Notes under the pieces: generated by a model
Seen by the model: the letters and a program-made list of their open reading frames with translations, nothing else
What the model was told of the DNA's origin: nothing
The model's database searches: none
Translations under genes and position numbers: made by a program
Shown: in pieces, positions 58,944 to 64,000 of the stretch
Numbering within the stretch: position 1 is the first letter of the stretch
Layout of the letters: the number at the start of each line of letters is the position of its first letter
Assembly: GCF_011387195.1 (NCBI RefSeq)
Contig: NZ_CP046920.1
Coordinates: 1 to 64,000, forward strand
Length of the DNA stretch: 64,000 nucleotides
Source: Streptococcus ruminicola
GTDB taxonomy: Bacteria; Bacillota; Bacilli; Lactobacillales; Streptococcaceae
Direction: 5' to 3'

Positions 58944-61517
58944 TTACAAAGAACTGTCTTCCTCTTTTCCAAAACCGCTAAGACGCTTAGCAACTTTAGG
59001 ACGATTAACTTCGTAATTTTCTTGTGAGATTTTCTCATTTCCTATGTGAGGAGAATTAATTCGTTGTTTTGTAACAGTTTTTTGGGGTGTTGATGTAACA
59101 CTTTTAGTTGAAACTGTCTTACTTGGGGCAACAACTTCTCTTGGTGTTGAAGTAACTCCTTTAGTTGAAACTGTCTTACTTGGGGCAACAACTTCTCTTG
59201 GTGTTGAGGTAACTCCTTTAGTTGAAACTGTCTTACTTGGGGCAACAACTTCTTTTGGTGTTGAGGTAACTCCTTTAGTTGAAACTGTCTTACTTGGGGC
59301 AACAACTTCTCTTGGTGTTGAAGTAACTCCTTTAGTTGAAACTGTCTTACTTGGGGCAACAGCTTCTTTTGATGTTGAGGTAACTCCTTTAGTTGAAACT
59401 GTCTTACTTGGGGCAACAGCTTCTTTTGATGTTGAGGTAACTCCTTTAGTTGAAACTGTCTTACTTGGGGCAACAGCTTCTTTTGATGTTGAGGTAACTC
59501 CTTTAGTTGAAACATCCTCTGCTAGTTTAGCTGACGATCCACCTGCTAGTTCTTCTGGGGTTTCCAAATTCACTGAGTTAGTTGGTAAAACACTTGCTAG
59601 CTCTTCTGGGGTAATTGATGATTCAGCTATATTTCGAGAAGACGGTGAAGTAAAATTAGAGTAAGCAGATGCCTTTCCGCTACTATAAGCGTCTTTTAGG
59701 GCGTTAACTCCTGCATTACCTTTACTTTGAAATTTAGATGCAGGAATTTGAGCACCGTTTCTTAGAGTATCTAATGTTCCAAATGTAGCTCCCTTTAATC
59801 CTCCGCCACGTTTATTATAGTTATCTCTAAGTGCACTACCACTGCCATAAAGAGCACCCATTTCTGCTGCTGTATTTTTTAGAACAGATCCTCCAAAATC
59901 TTTTACTCCTTTGGTCCCTCTTTGAGCAGCATTTCTAATATTTCTCATTTCATGTCCAATTGAACCACCATGACGATTTCCATTAATATCTTTACGTCCA
60001 ATAGAAGCTTGTTCAATAGCTCTTCCAGCCATAACTCCTGCTCCAACTGTAGCTGCCGTTTGAGCTATACCAGCTTTAGCACCCGTTGATACTCCTAACC
60101 AATTTTCAATAGCTCTTGAACCTTGAATAGTAGCATAAAACACTGCAATATAAAGAGCAATCGTTGCAATAGTATTACCCCAAAAGCCTAAATTTCCAAT
60201 AAATGAGCCAAAATTATTATTGTGACTACTAAATGCCATCGTTGGAGCTTTACTTATGAACCATAGTCCGTATTTAACAATTAAAATATCAAACCAAATA
60301 CCAGCAATACCAGCGAATATTGTCCGCAAAAGATCTAAGAATTTTGCAGAATTATCTACCGATGTATATCCAACGATAGGTGCAACTACAGAGGATAATA
60401 GAGTTCGCATTATTGTTTGTAAAACTGTAATTAACAAACCGATTAGCAATAAAATCAACATTGCTTGTTCAACAAATAAGCCAATCCAGTTGACTTTATA
60501 ACGTAGGTACACTGGTTTTAAAATATTGTAGCCAACAATAGAAGTTACCTTATAACCAGCAACTTCCACTTCTACGGGTTTTTGTCCACTATCATCCCAA
60601 TCGTTTTTTCTTAATTCAGAACGGAACAGAGTTGCTAAACAATAATACATACTATTTTCATTATCTCCAGTCGGAATCTCAAAAAATAGGAATTTCGATT
60701 TATTCTTAGCAGCATCTGCAAAGTGTTCTAATTCTTCTTTATCATTAGGTCCATATGAGGTTACGAAATTAGTTGACGCTATATTTTTAGACGATAACCT
60801 ATTAAGACGAACGCCATTAGCTTCCGCTTTACTAGGATTAATATACCCATCATCGCCTCTTTGACGACCAAGCTTACTAGCGTTAAAACCAACTCTGGCT
60901 AACTGCATAATGTCAACAACATTATCTTGAAATGGCTGTGCTGACAGTGTACTGCCTTGTTTTGTACCACTAGCAACATAGGTTTGTAAATCTTTAGAAC
61001 TATCTGCAACTACTTCTGAAAAAGAAGTTAATGCAGCTGGTAGAAAAGCAGTTGCTGCAGTTACTAATATAGCATGATTGAAAAACTCCTTATATTTAAA
61101 TGGAGTTCCAATAATCCCGATGACAACACGAACAACTATGAAAGCTATAAAAAGCGAAATGCCGACAGTACGCAAACCTGAATATATTTGCCCAATAAAA
61201 TTATCGTTAGAACCCAACAAGCTAAAGAAACCAAAAAGAGCAAATATTTTGTTAAATATTGATTCTAAAGCATTAGAAAAACCATAAAACGTTTTAGCAA
61301 ACCACTCGGGTATTGTTAAAAATGTTGTAAAGAAATGTGGATGCGGGGTCAGGTATTCACTCCACTGTTTATAAAAAGTGGATAAAACTTGAGAATCAGT
61401 ATCATTTATTTTAAAGTTATGATTTAAATCAAAAGCCTGATCTGATAAGTTTTCCCCCATCGACTTTATGTTTTTCCAAAAGGTTCCTTCACCATTTAAT
61501 CTGGTATCAAATGCCAT
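58944..61517 (-). CDS. VirB6/TrbL-like channel protein with 19-residue repeats
   Basis: The 857-aa product has a polytopic core (hydrophobic segments in about residues 85-170 and 330-480) typical of VirB6/TrbL proteins, which form the inner-membrane channel. The C-terminal third is Gly-, Ser- and Lys-rich. It holds about seven copies of a 19-residue unit (VSTKGVTSTPREVVAPSKT and variants with KEAVAP or KEVVAP), encoded by 57-bp direct repeats at about 59110-59515. Long polar tails occur in several Gram-positive VirB6 homologues. It follows the VirB8-like gene by 15 bp. Confidence 0.8.
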   Translation of the reverse strand: MAFDTRLNGEGTFWKNIKSMGENLSDQAFDLNHNFKINDTDSQVLSTFYKQWSEYLTPHPHFFTTFLTIPEWFAKTFYGFSNALESIFNKIFALFGFFSLLGSNDNFIGQIYSGLRTVGISLFIAFIVVRVVIGIIGTPFKYKEFFNHAILVTAATAFLPAALTSFSEVVADSSKDLQTYVASGTKQGSTLSAQPFQDNVVDIMQLARVGFNASKLGRQRGDDGYINPSKAEANGVRLNRLSSKNIASTNFVTSYGPNDKEELEHFADAAKNKSKFLFFEIPTGDNENSMYYCLATLFRSELRKNDWDDSGQKPVEVEVAGYKVTSIVGYNILKPVYLRYKVNWIGLFVEQAMLILLLIGLLITVLQTIMRTLLSSVVAPIVGYTSVDNSAKFLDLLRTIFAGIAGIWFDILIVKYGLWFISKAPTMAFSSHNNNFGSFIGNLGFWGNTIATIALYIAVFYATIQGSRAIENWLGVSTGAKAGIAQTAATVGAGVMAGRAIEQASIGRKDINGNRHGGSIGHEMRNIRNAAQRGTKGVKDFGGSVLKNTAAEMGALYGSGSALRDNYNKRGGGLKGATFGTLDTLRNGAQIPASKFQSKGNAGVNALKDAYSSGKASAYSNFTSPSSRNIAESSITPEELASVLPTNSVNLETPEELAGGSSAKLAEDVSTKGVTSTSKEAVAPSKTVSTKGVTSTSKEAVAPSKTVSTKGVTSTSKEAVAPSKTVSTKGVTSTPREVVAPSKTVSTKGVTSTPKEVVAPSKTVSTKGVTSTPREVVAPSKTVSTKGVTSTPREVVAPSKTVSTKSVTSTPQKTVTKQRINSPHIGNEKISQENYEVNRPKVAKRLSGFGKEEDSSL
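59110..59515 (-). repeat. 57-bp tandem repeats in the VirB6-like gene
   Basis: About seven units such as GTAACTCCTTTAGTTGAAAC followed by TGTCTTACTTGGGGCAAC, with a 57-bp period, encode the 19-residue repeats. Two subtypes differ at CTTCTTTTGATG versus CTTCTCTTGGTG. Confidence 0.85.
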
Positions 61518-61532
61518 GTCATCACCACCTTA

Positions 61533-62684
61533 TTAGTTATTTTCATCAGAATCGATGTAATCTTCAATAATAGGTTCAGATGTTACAAGCCAATGCCATT
61601 GTGATTTCTCTTTTGGAATACAATTAAATGTGAATGTTTTAGTATTTAAAGTATCATTTTCGTCTCGATAGGTAACAACATACGATAAAGTATATTCGTC
61701 ATCATCTTTTGTAAAATCATTAAGAGTCAAACTAGAAACTGTTCCTGTTTCAGGTTGAGTATATTTTGCATCTCCGTCGCTTAAGAACTGGTCTAACTCA
61801 TCTCTATTTCCAGCAAAATAATAAGCTAAGAAAAATTTACCAAAAGTATCTGCCGAATGTTCATGAGTTTGTAAATCCTGTATTTCAGTAGTTTTAGAAT
61901 ACAAGTACTCTAATTTTTTCTCCTGCGATATAGTTTTATTTGTCAACATTACCGTAAATACAACAAGAAAAACACTTAGCAGTAGCGCAATAATAGCTGT
62001 AACTTTAAAGATTACATCTTTGTTATTATGCTCTAAGTCCTCTACACGAACTTTACCATTAGATTTTGCTTTGGGATTTATTTGAGCCGTTCTTTTTGGC
62101 GTTACTTGTTCTTTAACAGCAGACTTTCTAGGGAGTTCACCTTCAATAGTACCTGCCAATGGGAAGTACGGAAATTCAGATCGTGATAAACCTAAGCTTT
62201 TCCCATAACAATCCATCAAGTTATAGTTTACATCGCAGAAGTATCTTGCTAATTCATCATAAGAGTAATTTTGAAATCTTTCATCTCTAAATGTTGCTTC
62301 GATAATAGGAATTACTAAATTATCATACTTCGCATAGATTTCAAACGGAACAACCTGCGGACTATTTTCAATTGAAGCTTTTCCTGTTAGTTTTCCATTA
62401 TCATTTACTTGAGTAGCTAAAGCAATGCCTTTGAACCAAAAATACTCAAATTTATCCCTTAAACCACGAAATAATATTTCAGCTTGTTTAAATGTTAGAA
62501 ATGGTAGAGAATTACTAATTGTATATTCTGAATTTGAAAAATGCTCCAAATCTAAATTCTCAATCAAATCTCTTAATTGAGGAGTATTACTTGGTTTATA
62601 ATTATCATCCCACTCAACATAAATAAATAAGGGGTCCTCAATTTTAACCCCTTTAGTGCCTGTGAACCCAAAGTTATTTACCAT
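61533..62684 (-). CDS. VirB8/TcpC-like scaffold protein
   Basis: The 383-aa product has a soluble N-terminal region of about 215 residues and one membrane helix (about 226-249, IFKVTAIIALLLSVFLVVFT). A coiled stretch and a C-terminal NTF2-like domain follow (about 280-375, with FFLAYYFAGNRDELDQFLSD and SLTLNDF). This is the VirB8/TcpC layout, although the long N-terminal cytoplasmic part is unusual. It bridges channel parts. Its neighbours are the VirB2-like and VirB6-like genes. Confidence 0.7.
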   Translation of the reverse strand: MVNNFGFTGTKGVKIEDPLFIYVEWDDNYKPSNTPQLRDLIENLDLEHFSNSEYTISNSLPFLTFKQAEILFRGLRDKFEYFWFKGIALATQVNDNGKLTGKASIENSPQVVPFEIYAKYDNLVIPIIEATFRDERFQNYSYDELARYFCDVNYNLMDCYGKSLGLSRSEFPYFPLAGTIEGELPRKSAVKEQVTPKRTAQINPKAKSNGKVRVEDLEHNNKDVIFKVTAIIALLLSVFLVVFTVMLTNKTISQEKKLEYLYSKTTEIQDLQTHEHSADTFGKFFLAYYFAGNRDELDQFLSDGDAKYTQPETGTVSSLTLNDFTKDDDEYTLSYVVTYRDENDTLNTKTFTFNCIPKEKSQWHWLVTSEPIIEDYIDSDENN

Positions 62685-62704
62685 ATTTATACCTTCTTAA
62701 GTAA

Positions 62705-63031
62705 TTAGCCAAAAATCTCTTTGAGCCACATAATAAGCGATGTTGCACCAGAAACAAGAGCGACTCCCCCCACAATGTATGGTAGCCACTTCATTGCTTT
62801 ATTTTTTCCGATATCTCCAAATGCAAACATTAGACCAGCAACAACTACAGTAGCAATAAAAACAAAAAATGAAAGATTTCTTACTTTTTCAGTAAAATTA
62901 GTAGTTGCACTCTGCACTTTCCCCCATGGATTATCCGCCAATACTGGTGAAGAAATGATAGCACTATTTACCATTGCTGTTGCCAAAAGCCACTTAGCTT
63001 TTGCAGTATTTTTTACATCTTTAAATTTCAA
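62705..63031 (-). CDS. VirB2-like pilin or small channel subunit
   Basis: The 108-aa product has a signal-peptide-like start (about 12-32, WLLATAMVNSAIISSPVLAD). Two hydrophobic helices (about 54-71 and 82-104) are separated by a basic loop, DIGKNKAMKW, the classic VirB2/TrbC arrangement. AAAGGAGAGAAAC precedes the ATG. It lies between the Clp-like ATPase and the VirB8-like gene. Confidence 0.7.
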   Translation of the reverse strand: MKFKDVKNTAKAKWLLATAMVNSAIISSPVLADNPWGKVQSATTNFTEKVRNLSFFVFIATVVVAGLMFAFGDIGKNKAMKWLPYIVGGVALVSGATSLIMWLKEIFG

Positions 63032-63100
63032 TTAAGTTTCTCTCCTTTTTTAATTTATTTCATTGTAATATTTGAGCCCAACCATGTAAAGCCAATTTTC

Positions 63101-64000
63101 CTATGGTAGTTTTTTGACTTTAATATCTACATGTCGCATATCTGCGATGTTCGTCCTACCACTTCCGTCTTTATAAGATCTAGGTGGCAGTCCTTTTAAA
63201 ACAACTTCAACAACAAAGGAATCATTTTCACGTCTATTAAAGAAATAAAGCTGCTTAGCGATTGGATCGCTTAAAATATCTGTTATCGCTCGTTCTAACG
63301 GACGGGCACCGTTAATAACACTTGTTCCAACATTTTTTAAGTAATCATAAAAATCTTCTTTATTCTCGTAACCATCCTCGTCTTTATATTCAATTGTTAA
63401 ATGTTGTTTTTCTTTCCATTGCTGCTCAAGAACGGATAATTTACTAGAGATGATTTCCAATGTTATGTCTTCAGTTAACAAATTCATGATAATCATTGAA
63501 CTCCAGCGATTCAGAAATTCTGGTCTAAAAATTTGTTCTAAGTCGCGCGTTACATTTGCTACAAAAGATTTGTAAGATTGTGAATCAAGATTTGAAAAAT
63601 CTCCTGAAATAGCAAATTTGTCGCGAATTGTTTGATGACCCGCATTTGAAGTACCATAAATAAAACTTTGCTTAAAGTCAATTTTTCTTCCATAAGCGTC
63701 AGTTAAGTGCCCGTCATCTAATATTTGCAACAATAAATTGTGGACACTAGGATCTGCTTTTTCAATTTCATCAAACATAATCAAAGAATATGGACGATTT
63801 TTTACTTGTTCTGTCAGTTGCCCTTTTTCATTGTTAGCAGGATTTCCTATCAAACGTTGAACACTGTCTTTTGAGTTATACTCTGTACAATCTATACGAA
63901 TAAATGCTTCTGAATCCCCATAAAATAGACGTGCGACTTGCTTTCCTAACTCTGTTTTACCAACACCAGTCGTACCTAAAACAAAAGCAGAAGCTGGACG
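63101..64000 (-). CDS. Clp/HSP100-type AAA+ ATPase in the transfer operon (5' part beyond the window)
   Basis: The visible 299 residues are the C-terminal AAA+ module of a ClpB/ClpC-like protein. They include Walker A LGTTGVGKTELGKQVARLF, pore-adjacent IDCTEYNSKDSVQRLIGNP, Walker B SLIMFDEIEKADPSVHNLLL, LLQILDDGHLTDAYGRKIDF and sensor GTSNAGH. A C-terminal Clp D2-small domain ends in ARPLERAITDILSDPIAKQL. The start lies to the right of 64000. Clp-type ATPases are found in some Gram-positive conjugation operons and may unfold or assemble channel parts. With the VirB4 P-loop degenerate, it might supply motor activity; that is inference. Confidence 0.8.
   Translation of the reverse strand, partial: RPASAFVLGTTGVGKTELGKQVARLFYGDSEAFIRIDCTEYNSKDSVQRLIGNPANNEKGQLTEQVKNRPYSLIMFDEIEKADPSVHNLLLQILDDGHLTDAYGRKIDFKQSFIYGTSNAGHQTIRDKFAISGDFSNLDSQSYKSFVANVTRDLEQIFRPEFLNRWSSMIIMNLLTEDITLEIISSKLSVLEQQWKEKQHLTIEYKDEDGYENKEDFYDYLKNVGTSVINGARPLERAITDILSDPIAKQLYFFNRRENDSFVVEVVLKGLPPRSYKDGSGRTNIADMRHVDIKVKKLP

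Overview
The window looks like part of a large conjugative plasmid or integrative element of a Streptococcus or close relative. Evidence: AT-rich DNA with AGGAGG-type ribosome sites, a XerS-family recombinase, a GbpC-domain adhesin, LPXTG proteins with a class C sortase, a Spd/EndA-type nuclease and a PgrA-like surface exclusion protein. I see no rRNA, tRNA or core housekeeping genes. No classical Rep protein is recognisable, so plasmid versus ICE is not settled.

Layout. 1-2.7 kb: end of a leftward gene with a long structured leader, two CRISPR/scaffold RNA loci, and a membrane thiol-redox gene pair. 2.7-11 kb: a NADAR-like protein, a replication-relaxation protein, a VirD4-type coupling protein, and small membrane proteins. 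11-14 kb: parA/parB-like partition genes between fields of 9-bp phased repeats. 14-20.8 kb: pilus subunit, sortase, adhesin and surface nuclease. 20.9-34.8 kb: a catalytically degenerate Xer paralogue, then a long rightward operon (structured leader RNA, primase-like protein, metallopeptidase, PcfJ-like protein, giant methylase-helicase) in which most genes follow a terminator hairpin. 35-41.5 kb: an intact XerS-like recombinase and a probable relaxosome operon. 41.6-46.7 kb: surface exclusion and PrgC-like wall proteins. 47-49.5 kb: a third scaffold RNA and topoisomerase III. 49.6-64 kb: the type IV secretion genes (VirB1, VirB4 in two pieces, VirB6, VirB8, VirB2 and a Clp-type AAA+ ATPase running off the right edge), with a TnpB/Cas12-like gene among them.

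The most unusual content is an apparent minimal RNA-guided system. A roughly 100-nt structured scaffold RNA is transcribed directly into a CRISPR array (36-bp repeats, 30-bp spacers). Locus 1 has four spacers, locus 2 has one, and locus 3 has none. The scaffold carries two anti-repeats that pair with the repeat, with compensatory base changes between loci. There is no cas1, cas2 or cas9 in the window. The only plausible effector is a 426-aa TnpB-like protein at 51504-52784 that lacks the RuvC-II glutamate and the whole zinc-ribbon/RuvC-III end, so it probably binds DNA without cutting. The link between protein and RNA is inference.

Two further element-wide layers are visible. A 9-bp palindrome (CTATSATAG) lies a fixed 33 bp (or 35-44 bp) upstream of the -10 box of about eleven operons whose promoters lack good -35 boxes, which suggests one master activator. 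Intrinsic terminators just upstream of ribosome sites in the 22-34 kb operon, behind a long structured leader, suggest processive antitermination. Transfer, partition, adhesion and exclusion genes would thus be co-regulated, with the RNA-guided module as a possible weapon or regulator against competing elements.
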